Shown here: positions 1 through 12,107 of the stretch, piece by piece | Layout: each line of letters starts with the position of its first letter | How positions within the stretch are numbered: the stretch's first letter is position 1 | From: Sepiola atlantica | Taxonomy: Eukaryota > Mollusca > Cephalopoda > Sepiida > Sepiolidae | DNA length: 64,000 bases | Direction of reading: 5' to 3' | Assembly (NCBI GenBank): GCA_963556195.1 | Contig: OY744517.1 | Location: 84,545,214-84,609,213, forward strand | Translations under genes and position numbers: made by a program | The notes under the pieces: model-generated | Database searches by the model: none | Told to the model about the DNA's origin: nothing | The model's input: the letters and a program-made list of their open reading frames with translations, nothing else

Positions 1-1419
1 TGTAGTAGCAGCAGCAGTATTGTTATTTTTACCATTATCATTATTATTCTACTACTACTACTTCAGCTAGCAGGACCCCATGGAAATTCCACAGTGATTT
101 CTACATCAATTTGTAGTATTTAGTGTTAATAATACTATTCTTTTTGAAATAATAAATGTCTGTTAGGGTCAATACTATTAAGAAAAAATGACTCTTCTTC
201 CATAAAAATAATTCTCAGCTAAATAAAACGAATATGTCTATTTATTTATTTATTTATTTATTTAAAACCGTAGCAATTGAATTCTTTTCAAAGCAATAAA
301 TAGTCTTCGTCTCCCTACTGTAAAAAGTAAATGTCTGCTACATATTCTTCAAATTAATAAAACGAATATCACTTGTTGAAATGTATTTATTCAATAATAA
401 TAATATTTTTAAAAACGAGAACAACGTATTTTTTTTGGTCTTTTAAAATAAATTATTCAATTATTCTAAAAACTTGAGATCTTTCAGCGAAATACGCCTT
501 TGTCAAAAGTATAGACATTTAAAAAAAATTTTTTTCGTTTACTTTACTTTTTAATCCTTCTTGATTGGGACATTGTCGCAGCTAAGATGAAATACGTCTT
601 GATGTTATGACGGTTGGTGTTTGAATGCCTGGTGTGTGTATCACGTGGTTTACGTGTTGTTGAATACAATAAAGAAGTCCACACTAGAAACGTTGATGCA
701 AGGTAATAAGAATATTTTGAAAAACCAGAAAAACGTAATTTTTTTTGTTTTAAAAAATAAATTTATTTAAATTTTGGAACAATTCATTTTAAAATAGGTA
801 AAGTCAAATGTCTTTACCTTAGCGATAGCATATTAATCACCAATAACTTACTTTGCTCATTGGAAGATTTCATTTTTTCAATGTGTGTGAAATATGATTA
901 AATATGTTAAGGACCTCAAAAGCCAACCATAGAATTTATCACCTTTATATGTAACATGATGTAACTTTAATATAGGTTTATATTATCATCATAAGTTTTT
1001 AACTATTCAAAAGAAGAAACATAAAATAAACTGCTGATGACTTAAAAACAATTTTTTCAGTGTACGAAAATGAGAACTAAAAACGTGTGTACTTTATTTA
1101 CGCCTTAAAACAACATTCTTATGTAGTGACCAATTTTTATGCGCTAACACCGGTGTGCTTAATAAATCTAGAAAAAATCAAGTAATCGTCAGATTTTCAC
1201 GAAATATTCGATACTTATTAATTATTAGATTAATTTATTTTTAATATGCTTTTTTCGTAAATATATTAGGGAAAATATTTTTTGACGTGATTCTTTCCCC
1301 CTTATTAAATTTTATGAAATCTAGACAAAATATACTCTGATCAATCGAAATTTTAATGTTACATAAAGCGAAAGTGTCTTAAAAAACATATCGGATTTAC
1401 CTTTTTTTTAATTGATGCG
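1..1419. other. AT-rich non-coding DNA with short microsatellites
   Basis: No reading frame, RNA gene or element boundary is convincing here. The first 60 bases are trinucleotide-rich (AGC, TTA and CTA runs). A (TTTA)n microsatellite lies at about 239-263. Two loosely similar AT-rich blocks occur near 370-470 and 690-780, probably an old duplication. Confidence 0.6.
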
Positions 1420-3154
1420 AATGTTTGGTAAAGTATCGGTGAATTCATAATTAAAAAGTGGAAATGAATACTATATTATTATGTGTTGAAAATGTTTGGT
1501 AAAGTATCTGTGAATTCATAATTAAAAAGTGGAAATAAATACGATATTATTATGTGTTGAAAATGTTTGGTAAAGTATGTGTGAATTCATAATTAAAAAG
1601 TGGAAATAAATACGATATTATTATGTGTTGAAAATGTTTGGTAAAGTATGTGCGAATTCATAATTAAAAAGTGGAAATAAATACGATATTATTATGTGTT
1701 GAAAATGTTTGGTAAAGTATGTGCGAATTCATAATTAAAAAGTGGAAATAAATACGATATTATTATGTGTTGAAAATGTTTGGTAAAGTATGTGTGAATT
1801 CATAATTAAAAAGTGGAAATAAATACGATATTATTATGTGTTGAAAATGTTTGGTAAAGTATCTGTGAATTCATAATTAAAAAGTGGAAATAAATACGAT
1901 ATTATTATGTGTTGAAAATGTTTGGTAAAGTATGTGCGAATTCATAATTAAAAAGTGGAAATAAATACGATATTATTATGTGTTGAAAATGTTTGGTAAA
2001 GTATGTGCGAATTCATAATTAAAAAGTGGAAATAAATACGATATTATTATGTGTTGAAAATGTTTGGTAAAGTATGTGTGAATTCATAATTAAAAAGTGG
2101 AAATAAATACGATATTATTATGTGTTGAAAATGTTTGGTAAAGTATCTGTGAATTCATAATTAAAAAGTGGAAATAAAAATATTATTATGTGTTGAAAAT
2201 GTTTGGTAAAGTATCTGTGAATTCATAATTAAAAAGTGGAAATAAATACGATATTATTATGTGTGGAAAATGTTTGGTAAAGTATGTGTGAATTCATAAT
2301 TAAAAAGTGGAAATAAATACGATATTATTATGTGTTGAAAATGTTTGGTAAAGTATCTGTGAATTCATAATTAAAAAGTGGAAATAAATACGATATTATT
2401 ATGTGTTGAAAATGTTTGGTAAAGTATGTGCGAATTCATAATTAAAAAGTGGAAATAAATACGATATTATTATGTGTTGAAAATGTTTGGTAAAGTATGT
2501 GCGAATTCATAATTAAAAAGTGGAAATAAATACGATATTATTATGTGTTGAAAATGTTTGGTAAAGTATGTGTGAATTCATAATTAAAAAGTGGAAATAA
2601 ATACGATATTATTATGTGTTGAAAATGTTTGGTAAAGTATCTGTGAATTCATAATTAAAAAGTGGAAATAAAAATATTATTATGTGTTGAAAATGTTTGG
2701 TAAAGTATGTGTGAATTCATAATTAAAAAGTGGAAATAAATACGATATTATTATGTGTTGAAAATGTTTGGTAAAGTATGTGTGAATTCATAATTAAAAA
2801 GTGGAAATAAATACGATATTATTATGTGTTGAAAATGTTTGGTAAAGTATCTGTGAATTCATAATTAATAAGTGGAAATAAATACGATATTATTATGTGT
2901 TGAAAATGTTTGGTAAAGTATGTGCGAATTCATAATTAAAAAGTGGAAATAAATACGATATTATTATGTGTTGAAAATATTTGGTAAAGTATGTGCGAAT
3001 TCATAATTAAAAAGTGGAAATAAATACGATATTATTATGTGTTGAAAATGTTTGGTAAAGTATGTGTGAATTCATAATTAAAAAGTGGAAATAAATACGA
3101 TATTATGTGTTTTATTATGTGTTTTATTATATTATTATGTGTTGAAAATGTTTG
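1420..3154. repeat. 71-bp satellite array, about 24 copies, with a 494-bp higher-order repeat
   Basis: Each monomer carries one EcoRI site (GAATTC), and successive sites lie 71 bp apart (1441, 1512, 1583). Two monomers are 68 bp because of a 3-bp loss in the AAATAAATACG segment. The bases just before GAATTC define three monomer types (CTGT, GTGT, GTGC). The type order repeats every seven monomers: the sites at 1867, 2361 and 2855 all follow a CTGT type and are each 494 bp apart, which equals six 71-bp monomers plus one of 68. The right edge breaks down at 3105-3154 into TTTTATTATGTG reiterations. There is no coding potential; each unit has stops in all frames. It is an AT-rich tandem satellite of unknown role. 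Confidence 0.95.
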
Positions 3155-3670
3155 CTTCATTTGCTCGTTAATATACCCTATGATCTATTGAATTGAAAAG
3201 AAAAAAACCATGTTCTAAACAATAATTAATTTTCAAAGATTTTTATTCATTTAAATAACTTCATCATTTAGACATTTTAAAGTTTAAACATCTATTTTGA
3301 ATCGTGCGGCTTCCCATTTTAATTCAATGAATTTCTGTAAATAAATGTATTTATGAAAAAAGGTGTTTTCAACAATTTGAAGATATTTTAAGTAGGATAC
3401 CTTCCACCAAGAGTAAATGTGGTATTGTAGTGACTGAGATGGTTCTAGTTAAGAGTAAGATATATGTTTTATAACTGTTGACCAAGGATTACCAACGGCT
3501 ACTCCCTTTTTCCCATACTTTTGATCGTCTTTTGCCTAATTTGTACGTAATTTAAATTTTTATATTTTGTGCAAATAAATAATTCAAGGTGTAGTATCTG
3601 TTTTCAGCATATAATTTGATCCTTTACTATCGACAAAACTGTTGCTTCAAACAATAAAAAACAATAACAT
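3155..3670. other. AT-rich spacer, no gene seen
   Basis: No open frame or RNA gene is seen. The stretch around 3590-3640 (GTGTAGTATCTGTT ... TTTACTATCGA) has a similar copy at about 48807-48882, so part of it belongs to an uncharacterised dispersed repeat. Confidence 0.5.
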
Positions 3671-5020
3671 AATCAATCTAGCGATAGTACGGCACTTAGT
3701 TAATGCTAAACTTCTTTCTGACCACCAGTATGGATTTAGACAAGCACGATCTACTGCAGACATCTTAACGGTCATCTCTGAACGCATGTATCATACACTC
3801 GACAAGGCAGGAGAAGCTAGGGCAGTAGCGCTTGATATATCCAAGGCCTTTGACAAGGTATGGCATAAAGGGCTTCTCCTGAAAATACGCTAATACGGTA
3901 TTATTGGGCAATTACTTAATATAATTAGATCCTTCCTAGACAAAAGAAAAATCCAGGTTGTTCTCGATGGCCGTTCATCTAAGCAACATGACATAAATGC
4001 TGGTGTACCCCAGGGATCTATCCTTGGACCTTTGTTGTTCCTGATCTATATAAACGATCTCCCTGATGACATAGAGTCTGAGATTGGTTTATTTGCTGAC
4101 AACACCACGCTTTACTCTCGCCATGTTGGCAAAACCGACGCGATCTTATCCGAGGCATTGGCTGAATCTTTAGAAAATGACCTCCAGGCTGTAGTGGATT
4201 GGGGTCATAAATGGTTGGTAACTTTTAATGCCGCTAAGACAAGGCTCCTTTCCTTCAATAACTACAAGGAACCTCTCCAACCACCGATTGTTATGGCAAA
4301 TAACACCCTACCTGAGAGTTCATAATTCAAACTCCTCGGCCTAACCTTCACAGGTAACATGAATTAGAACAAATACATTGAAGACATTGCCAAGGCTGCC
4401 GCAAAGAAGGTGGGCTCCCTCTACCGTGCTAGTAAACTCCTAACACCTGACATTATCCTGTATCTCTACAAAGCCACCATCCGCCCATGCATGGAGTATT
4501 GTTGTCACATCTGGGCTGGTGCATCATCTACTACACTCTCCCTTCTTGACAAGGTCCAAAAAAGAATCACCAACCTAATAGGTCCCTCACTGTCAACCAA
4601 GCTCCAGCACTTGTCCCATCGCCGCAATGTAGCATCCTTGTGCTTGTTTTACAAATACTTTAATGGATTATGATCCGATGAATTGGCTACTCTGGTGCCC
4701 CCTCGACGTAAATTCACTAGACTAACTCGACAATCAACTAAATCTCATTCATTCACTGTGGAGGTCCCCTAGATATCGGAGAGCCTTCTACTCAAATAGC
4801 TTCTTTTCTCGTGCTGCTGGCCTCTGGAACTTCCTCCCTGCCCCCTGTTTCATCGACAGTACAGAGATGCAGAAATTTAAAACTAATGTAAACAGACATC
4901 TTGCTGCACAGATCCCAATTTAAGTTGACCCCCCAACCTTCTCCTATTTTCTTTTTTCTCAGTAGCCCCTTACGTCTACAGTGGCGGCCTGCCTTGTTTG
5001 GGATGAACTATGTTTAAAAA
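3671..5020 (+). mobile_element. 5'-truncated jockey/CR1-like LINE, reverse transcriptase to 3' end (broken)
   Basis: Translation gives the central and C-terminal part of a non-LTR retrotransposon pol. Visible RT blocks are YGFRQ with a following STAD, ALDISKAFDKVWH (first catalytic Asp), GVPQGSILGPLLFLIYIND, and FADN in place of the usual FADD. A C-terminal tail with YCCHIWAG and VQKR follows. The frame is broken at about 3891, 4323, 4366 and 4671, and again near 4770 where an extra base follows VEVP. The 3' UTR is about 100 bp and ends in GCCTTGTTTGGGATGAAC followed by an A-rich run, as in the reverse-strand copy at 40537. The 5' edge coincides with homology to that copy starting at about 3671, so this is a typical 5'-truncated insertion. 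It is not functional: endonuclease absent, catalytic Asp changed to Asn, several stops. Confidence 0.9.
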
Positions 5021-5350
5021 AATACAGCGTCGTTTACAGGAGAGAGAGAAAAAGAGAGAGGGAGAGAAAGAGAGTACCAAAGAAAGAGAGAGAGACAGAG
5101 ATGAGATTTATTTTCTTAAGTAAAACGTATCTTGCGGTTTTTTTTTTAACTTTACTCGGGTATTTCTTTTTTTTAGTCAGATGTAATTCGCGTATTTGTT
5201 TCTTTATTTTTGTTGTTGTTGTTGTTGTTGGGGTTTGTGTGGGTGTAAGTTTCACTTCGATTAGTTGTTTTCGGTTTGTACATTAAGATTTACCTCACGT
5301 ATGACAACAGTAGGAAATCAATTGTTATTGATAAAAATAAATTACTATTC
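5021..5350. other. Low-complexity GA-rich and T-rich segment
   Basis: A GAGA-rich stretch (5040-5100) is followed by T-rich DNA and a short TTG run (5210-5230). It opens frames of about 100 codons on one strand and 73 on the other, but these are compositional only. The segment probably belongs to the body of the Helitron whose 3' end lies at 5351-5379. Confidence 0.5.
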
Positions 5351-5379
5351 CCCCGGGCAATACCGGGTAGCTCTGCTAG
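5351..5379 (+). mobile_element. Helitron-like 3' terminus
   Basis: A GC-rich hairpin (CCCGG, loop GCAATA, CCGGG) is followed 8 bases later by CTAG and then T. This is the hallmark 3' end of Helitrons: a subterminal hairpin, a CTRR end, and insertion before T. The surrounding DNA is strongly AT-rich, so the hairpin stands out. The 5' end of the element is not identified. Confidence 0.65.
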
Positions 5380-5839
5380 TTTAAAATAATAAACTTTTCA
5401 AACACGAAACATTAACATTTTCATAATTTCGAAACATTTATTTAACTTTTAAATGTGACCTAAAGAAAAAAAAAGAGAGAAGAAACAAATTTGTCTTTTC
5501 ACTGGGAATTTACAAAAAGCAAGTCGGTCGCTTTTTCTTGAGAGCGACCGATGTTTGAAACATTTGAACGACGTTAGCAAACGTTTGAACAAAAATGCTA
5601 AATATTTGTCCAGAAAATAAAACAATATTGCGAAACAGAACATTTCTTATATTGAAATTTTAAAAAAACCATTGGCTTAAAAAACAATACGAAATAATAG
5701 TTAATTAATAAAATGAACTTTTACAAAACCTATATGCAAATTAGTTAAACTTGCGAATCTGATATCCCATCTATATAAACGGTATATAAAAAAGATGGTG
5801 CGCCTATTAAATAAGTTGAATTAATCTGAAAAGGACCAT
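5380..5839. other. AT-rich spacer, no gene seen
   Basis: No supported frame. A short inverted repeat around 5525-5550 (CGGTCGCTTTTTC ... GAGCGACCG) could form a hairpin. Confidence 0.5.
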
Positions 5840-7580
5840 ATTGACTTTACCGTCCGTGTGAGAAATGAGCCCAACTTTCGCATTTATTCATTTAGATTTC
5901 CACTATTGGTCCCATTTTGTGTCTGTACCATTTTTCTGCATGTCCAAAGTAGAGGCGTTTGCATAGTTTCCAGTGGACTTTCTTAATATTTCTTATGTTT
6001 CTTAATGTTTATTTTTGTATTCATTTTGGGCTATTTTGTTGCATTCACTTATTATGTGATTTGCCGTTATGTCTCTTCGTCCACAGAGTCTACATTTGCT
6101 GTTTTCCTAGGTCTTGCCTATTTTAGCTTTTATACAGTTTGTTCTGATCCTGTTGTTTTGTGTGGCGGTGAGTAGTGATTCAGTGTTCTTTTCTATGAAC
6201 ATGTGTTTTCATGAATTATTTCTTTGGACAATCTTATAAAAGCGTCCAGGTAGTTGCTTCTCTTCATATTTTTTTTCTCATCAATTTTTGTTTCCTATTT
6301 CGCTGCTCTCTGTATTTTTTATCTTGGTGGTGCTTTTGGCGGCAGTAATCAGCCTCTATTTATTTTATCAGATGTATTTCTCTAGTCTTTTATTTACATC
6401 GTTCATGCAATTTTCAATATTTACTAGTCCCCCCCCCTTATTTCTTTTTTACATAGAGTCGGTCAGAGTGCAGCACATCCTGTTTTTTTTCTAATCTAAG
6501 TATGTGAAAACTTATTTTGTCTAGTTTATGAAAGGTCCGGAGTATCTTACTAGAGATACTGGCCAAGTATTTCTCTCTTTAATTAGGTTTCTGCTCCAAA
6601 TTTTTGTTTCCATGACCGTTCTTGTTTTCTCAAGCATTCTTTTTAAGCATCTACTTCATCTCTACTGATTTTAATGGTGTCCGTTCCCAAGATACCTAGG
6701 TAATTATAGGTCACACATTCACCAAGTTCTTTCATCACATCTCAATTGGGCAATTCTATGTCTTCCACTGCTTTCAGTTTTCCCTTATTCATTTCAAGCA
6801 GTGCACATTTTTCTATTCTAAATTGCGTTCCTATATCCTGGCTAAAAATCCTAGTCTTGTTTATATATGTTTCTAGCTTCTTTGTGTCTTTTGCAAACAG
6901 CTCAAGGTCATTCATATACACGAAGTAATTTATTTTTCCTTTGTCTCTGTTTGTCATTATCCTGCACAGCGTCTACTGAATATTTTGGTTAGTGACACCA
7001 TAGATATGACAAACAGGAGTGGAGATAGAGAGTCTCCCTGGAAGATGCCTCTCTGTATTTTATCTCTTTCAGGTGTTATCCTCCAGCTGTCAGTTCCAGT
7101 CCACATGTTTTCTATTTTTTTCTCCATGAAGTTGATAATTTTATCTAATATTTTGTACATCCTTAAGCAGTCAATTATTCATGCTTGAGATATTGTATCG
7201 TAGGTTATGTTGTTTTCTTTTGCTTTATACTTCCTTCCGGATCTTTTAGTAGATGTATAGCAGATCATTTGTTCCTCTTATCGCATTCCGGTATCCTTTC
7301 CGTTCCTCGGAAAGCAGTCCATGGCTATTAAGACACTGATAGATCTCTTTACTCAGTTCTACCATTAAAATTTTCCATATAGTTGGTAGGCAGGTTATCG
7401 GTCTGTAGTTGCTTGTGATCGTTGCCTTATTGCTGTCCTTTTGAAGTAATATGGTTATTTATTTAGTCATCCAATCTTGTATACCCGTTTGACGTATACA
7501 TCTTCTCATGTTTTGCATTAGTCTTTCATGTAAGCTTGTGAACTTTTAAAATCAGAACCCATGTATTCCGTTGTGTCCAG
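5840..7580 (-). mobile_element. Degenerate R2/R4-like LINE (RT plus C-terminal zinc knuckle)
   Basis: Read on the reverse strand, the translation shows in order: NYRPITCLPT (RT block near 7400), GLLSEERKGYR (near 7300), a WIIDCLRMYK segment (near 7175), RGIFQGDSLSPLLFVISM (7050-7000), and YMNDLELFAKD where the catalytic YMDD has become YMND (about 6915). Then come SQDIGTQFRIEKCALL, the thumb region YNYLGILGTDTIK (about 6700), and a zinc knuckle CRLCG...HIISEC (about 6110-6060), followed by the VHWKLCKRLYFGHAEKWY block. A zinc knuckle after the RT is the arrangement of LINEs with a C-terminal restriction-like endonuclease. The endonuclease domain itself is missing beyond about 5840. Stops and frameshifts are frequent, so it is a fossil. 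Clade assignment is inference. Confidence 0.8.
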
Positions 7581-7869
7581 CTACTTTCCACGTGGAAGAT
7601 TTAGCTAAGAAAACACAACAAAGTGCGGTGACGTCATGTATATCTGAGTAGAAAAAGAAGCGCTTCTTAGCAAAGTATAAACTTGTGTTTTGACGTGAAG
7701 AACTTGAAGAAGCGTTAGCGATTTTATTAGTACATTTTTGGTGATCGGATAATCAAGGAAACTGCAGCAAAGTGTTCAGATGAGCCACATTTATTATTTA
7801 ATTTTATTCATTATGAAATCTCTGACTTGATTCGGTCCAGTTTCGATTTTGAGAAGTTGATTTTAATAG
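7581..7869. other. Spacer, nothing recognised
   Basis: No open frame, tRNA-like box or repeat edge is supported. Confidence 0.4.
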
Positions 7870-8469
7870 TCTCTCTATATTAATAAAATTATGTTACCAT
7901 TTCTCGTGTATGTGTTTCTCGCCTTTACGTGACTTGCACATTTTTTTATTTACTATTAATCGATTATTTATTGAAATAAAACATGCATAAACGAAAACAA
8001 ACTTAAAACAAAATCTTATTAAAAAAAAATAATGTAATTACAAAATTAAGTTCACCAGAATGCATTTCCGATTCTTTGTCAGCCATTTCAATATTTTGTT
8101 AATAGTTGAAAAATAAAGAATGAATTATTTCGTGATCTTTCAAAATTTGAAAATAATTCGGAAAACATTTAAACTGTTGAATGAAATGTCATTTCTGGCT
8201 TTCTTAGCAAATCCTTATGTATTAAAAGATTGAAAGTTTTCGAAGCTATTTACATCCTATAATGTTATAAATGGGGATTAAAACAACATTACATCATAAA
8301 ATGTTAACTAATTTTGTTAATAATTTAATAACCAACCGATACAGTAATAATTACATTTTGATTAAAAAAAAAAAAAAACAACGGCATAGTTTAAAAAAAA
8401 CAAAAACAACCAACAAAATAAAAATGAAAGTAAAAAGACTTCCGGGCAACGTCAGGTATGTACCTCTAG
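7870..8469 (+). mobile_element. Candidate non-autonomous Helitron, about 600 bp
   Basis: It begins with TCTCTCTATATTAATAAAA, the TC-start and TATA-rich opening usual for Helitron 5' ends. It ends with a weak GC hairpin (CCGGGCAACGTCAGG) and CTCTAG followed by T at 8470. There is no protein inside, only AT-rich filler with A-runs, so it would depend on another element's Rep/helicase. Both edges are called from motif shape alone. Confidence 0.5.
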
Positions 8470-9329
8470 TTATATAAGATAAAAAGGCTTCCATCTTGGA
8501 GAATATCAGGTATAAAAAAGCACGATATCTAAATAGAAAAAAAACCCTTTTTTCAAGTTTCAAATTACAGAATTCTAACAGATTCCGTTTCTGAATTTAA
8601 TCATTAGATTACATTTGTTATATTCTACAATTAATTTGATTTTCTGCTTGTTACGAACAAAAAAATAAGTTCAGATTAACTAATGTTTTGGGGGGGAATC
8701 CAAACGACTATCCAAGATAATTCACAATAAAAGACAAAACAACGAAGATTATCTCTACAAGATTGGAACCATCAAGGACAATCAGCTTAAATTGATGCAA
8801 AAGAATTTGTATCTTTGAAGGAATTGCTCAGAATTATGAGAAAAAAAGATCTGCACTTCATGAACCATTCCGTTTACAGGCATATAGATGCAATCTATTT
8901 TGGGGAATTCGGGGAGTGGAAATAAATGATGTTTGTAATGATGAAGACTTTGATAAAGTTATACAGTGAATTTATATTTAGAAGAAGTAAAGAAAAAAAT
9001 ACGTTGTAATCTTTCGGAACAATATGATACATTTTCAGATTAGATTTATATCTGCTTTTATAGATTTATCCTCTAATGTCTACGTTCAATTAGATGATAT
9101 TTCTTAGTCCATAATAAGTATTTTTTTCATAGAAAGTTAATTCAAGTGGCTTAATTTTCGTCACTTACATTTTAGAGATGAAATCAGAAGATAATGCACA
9201 AGTTTCATAGCCTCTTGGATGCTGGATAATCACTAAAAGTGTTTACAGTAATAAATTGCTTTTACTTTGTCATTTTACAACAACATATATATCGCAATAT
9301 TTATATGCGATACACTTCTCCCACTATTA
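8470..9329. other. AT-rich spacer, no gene seen
   Basis: A stretch at about 8690-8970 is less AT-biased than its flanks and could be a decayed coding fragment. No recognisable domain emerges in any frame. Confidence 0.4.
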
Positions 9330-9410
9330 CCGGAGTTTGTGGCTCAGTGGTAGAGATTCAGACATCAGCTACTGAGGTCGGGTTTCGAATCTCGCAAAGT
9401 CTAGCTACGC
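9330..9410 (+). mobile_element. tRNA-derived SINE head
   Basis: An A-box-like GTGGCTCAGTGG at 9339-9350 and a B-box-like GGTTTCGAATC at 9380-9390 are spaced as in a tRNA gene, the internal Pol III promoter of tRNA-derived SINEs. The sequence does not close a full acceptor stem, so a functional tRNA gene is not supported. Confidence 0.6.
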
Positions 9411-9944
9411 TCAATTATGTATGTAAGAACATATATTTTTTATGCCAAAGAACACAATATATCAGTTTGCTCGTCCGTCAATACCTGCGGTTTCACAGAA
9501 ATACTAGAAACCCAATGCGCATGGTCAAAGATACAAAGTAACTATGACAGCCTAAAACAAAAGGATGTTTTAATCGACTGAAGAATGGTTACACTTAGTA
9601 TCTTTAGACCTGTGGGCTGTGTTTCCAGTGAAACCGCTGGTATCGATGGACGATAAAACGAATGTATAGTGTTCTTAGAAATGAATATATATACATGTTT
9701 GTGTGTGTACAGGCATTAGGTATATTTAGAACAGAATGTATAGGTTACGAATATAGAAATAAGGGGGAAAAGCAAAAAAGACAAATCAATATAAACAAAA
9801 AGATATTCACACTATGTCATCATTTGATTCAATATTTTGCTTTAAGTAAAGGCTTTATAAAGAATAAACATGATGAAATAACATGCCTCTCCCTCTACTA
9901 CCCACTCCCTGTCCAACATTGCTAGCAAATCGCTATAGAAGTTT
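9411..9944. other. Spacer, no gene seen
   Basis: Open frames here (up to 100 codons) are AT-rich and without motifs. No repeat boundary is resolved. Confidence 0.4.
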
Positions 9945-10235
9945 TCAACTAACAATTTCACCTTAGGGTGTTTTTGCCACAATGTTTCGGCCCATGTAAC
10001 CTCCAACCTTCTTCAGGTGTACTTTGTCGAACTTGGGAATCTTTCTGTCGAACTCGGGAATGTGGACGGAATTTCGACCGGAACCCTTTATTAAATCCAT
10101 GAGGTTAGCATGCTCTCGTTCCATCTCCCATCACTGGGAAGAAGTCTTCAGTAATTCGTAATTCTTCGTATCGCCCGCACTGAGGATTGAACCTTCAACC
10201 TTCAGATGAAAAGTTCTGAAACATGACAATTTCAT
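9945..10235 (-). mobile_element. Partial copy of the inverted-repeat/tRNA-like family (family R)
   Basis: The sequence matches, in reverse orientation, the interior of family R seen complete at 14905-15350 and 52750-53115. It has GTTTCGGCC, CCTTCTTCAGGTG, TCGAACTCGGGAAT, then the B-box complement GGATTGAACCTTCAACC at about 10186-10202. The terminal inverted repeats are missing on both sides, so this is a fragment. Confidence 0.75.
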
Positions 10236-10689
10236 GTTAAAATACCCACCCTCTCTCCACTCTCCACACGCTTTTCACACTTTAACACTCTTTTCTACCT
10301 TACTAGCGCGCATATTTGAACTTCTTCCCCCCACCACCACCACGACATTCAGTGTATAAATAATGAATCCGTTATTTCAATGTTTATTCTTGATAATACA
10401 CTGAATTAGGGTAAAATATATAATATTGTTAATTTCTATTTTGTTCATATTAGTGTGTTTTTTTCTTTTTCCCTTATCTCCACATTTGTTATACACTTAC
10501 ACACACATAACAATAATAAATAAGTAAAAGGGGCTTATCTTGATAAACATTATATACATTAAAAATTTCATTCAAACATTTATCAAAAAATTCCTTTGTT
10601 AATAGTTGAAAAGTAAAATATATATTACAAATAAATACTGCAAGCCATTAAAAGCAGAGGTGTAATTTATAAAATATATAAAATTAGGT
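10236..10689. other. AT-rich spacer, no gene seen
   Basis: The only structure is a short CCACC-rich run at about 10330. No gene or element edge is supported. Confidence 0.4.
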
Positions 10690-11520
10690 ATGTGTATATG
10701 TTTATATATTTCTATGTATAGGGTTCACTGCTAAACTAATTAACCGATCATGATGAGTTTTAGTGCACAGCTGCTAGAAGTAAGGGGGTTAGGGGTAATG
10801 TGAGCTATATTTAGTTTAATTTAGCTTTGTAAAAAAGAGCGGGTGGAGATGTAGCGGTCATAAACATAGACCTATTTTCTCCCTCCAAAAATGTCCCCAT
10901 GGAGTGAGCTGGTCACCCACTGACCAATCAGTCTGCAGAGCGCATTGGTTCCTTCTGTAGGCTGAAGAACTACTTCAGTCCCTTTGGGAATCACAGGCGG
11001 TTCCCAGAGAGACGCCGGCAAGCAAACACTTCTTTCACTCTCTCTCCTGCCCCTGCCCACTGGATGCTCACAGTAAATACTATCTTCGCCTGAAGATAGT
11101 TGCTGATAGACCTCAAGCAGCTCTAAGAACTCTTAATTTACTTTTCTCTCTTTTGAACACTGTCCAAGTTTCTTTCTACATATACCAAACGGTATAAGTA
11201 ACCTTTGTGAATAAACCGTTTTCGTTGTTGTTATAAAGATGGTTTTGTTAATTCATTTCGTGTCTGAAACTTAAGAGAGGGACACAGAAACCCTTTGTGA
11301 AAATTCAGATACCTTCGATTTTTGTGAAATTTTAGCAATAGATATTGGACATCAATTAATAAATATTCTGCAAATTTCAGTTTCTTTGGAGTATTTTAAA
11401 AAGTATTTAAGGGGCATCATATGGGCAGCACATCATATTTGAAAATTCAAATATTTCAGATTTGTAGTTAATTTGATCCATAATCATTGGTATCGTGGTG
11501 TATTATTTTGGTATTGTTAA
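10690..11520 (+). repeat. Dispersed repeat (family T) interrupted by an insertion
   Basis: Parts at 10690-10840 and 11340-11510 match in reverse complement the uninterrupted copy at about 53840-54175. Shared landmarks are CTAAACTAATTAACCGATCA, TTTCTTTGGAGTATTTTA and AAATATTTCAGATTTG. In the other copy these are continuous, so the intervening ~430 bp here is a later insertion. Nothing coding is visible. Confidence 0.75.
10850..11275 (+). mobile_element. Possible solo LTR nested in a dispersed repeat
   Basis: This block is GC-richer than its surroundings and is absent from the related copy at 53840-54175. It starts TGTAGCGGTC, has an AATAAA signal at about 11211, and is followed by a T-rich end, as in Ty3/gypsy-type LTRs. 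A clean CA end and target-site duplication were not found, so the right edge is approximate. Solo LTR is the best explanation but another insertion type is possible. Confidence 0.4.
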
Positions 11521-12077
11521 CAAGGATGTTTCTATATTGGGAGGGGGTGCAATTATGTTATTTTAGGTGTTGGCATATAGAGCTAGTGTCAGAGAGATGT
11601 AGGGTGAGTCTTCGGGATAGTGTTGTGGAAGTGAAACCTATGTAAGAATTAGTTTTTTTATTGTTGTCGGAGATACATTCTCCCATAGGGCATTGGAACT
11701 GATATACCAATATCAAAAAATTAAAAATACTCGAAGCCCTCTACATAAAAACTAAACATCCCACAATTAATAATGTCAATTATGAAACTAGTCGCAATAT
11801 TTTAAAGTGTCTAGCATAATAATTAACATTACCAAATTCTTAGCCATTAGCTAGTTATGCGTTTGAAGTGTATGCACTTTCTTTAACGTCATCAATTTAT
11901 TAACGGTTTAAACAGTCAAACTTTTAAATCTCTCATATGTGTAGAAAGCCATCACGCTCTCATGTACATTTCAACTTTACAGACGCTTTATCAAGTTATA
12001 AACTACTTGCCGTTATAATTAAAAAATGAGCACAACAGTAAAATCATAATTTGTAAAGACACTAAAACTAATACCGC
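11521..12077. other. AT-rich spacer, nothing recognised
   Basis: No open frame with a motif and no repeat boundary. Confidence 0.4.
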
Positions 12078-12107
12078 CTGAAGATGATTTGACGATTCAA
12101 ATCGAAA
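12078..12107 (+). ncRNA. Hammerhead-like core with one extra nucleotide
   Basis: CTGAAGA, one extra T, then a perfect 6-bp stem (GATTTG, loop ACGATT, CAAATC) and GAAA. The order matches a hammerhead core from box 1 through stem II to box 2. The extra base and the lack of pairing for stems I and III argue against activity. The same arrangement recurs at 47365-47391, in family R and in the hairpin at 37.4 kb. Confidence 0.3.

Noticed and set aside
1420..3154. CRISPR-like regular repeats
   Set aside because: Contiguous tandem monomers without unique spacers, in a eukaryotic repeat context.
9330..9410. Functional tRNA gene
   Set aside because: A and B boxes are present, but acceptor-stem pairing and a clear anticodon arm are not. 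SINE head is the better call; the same applies to 18985, 23738 and 47560.
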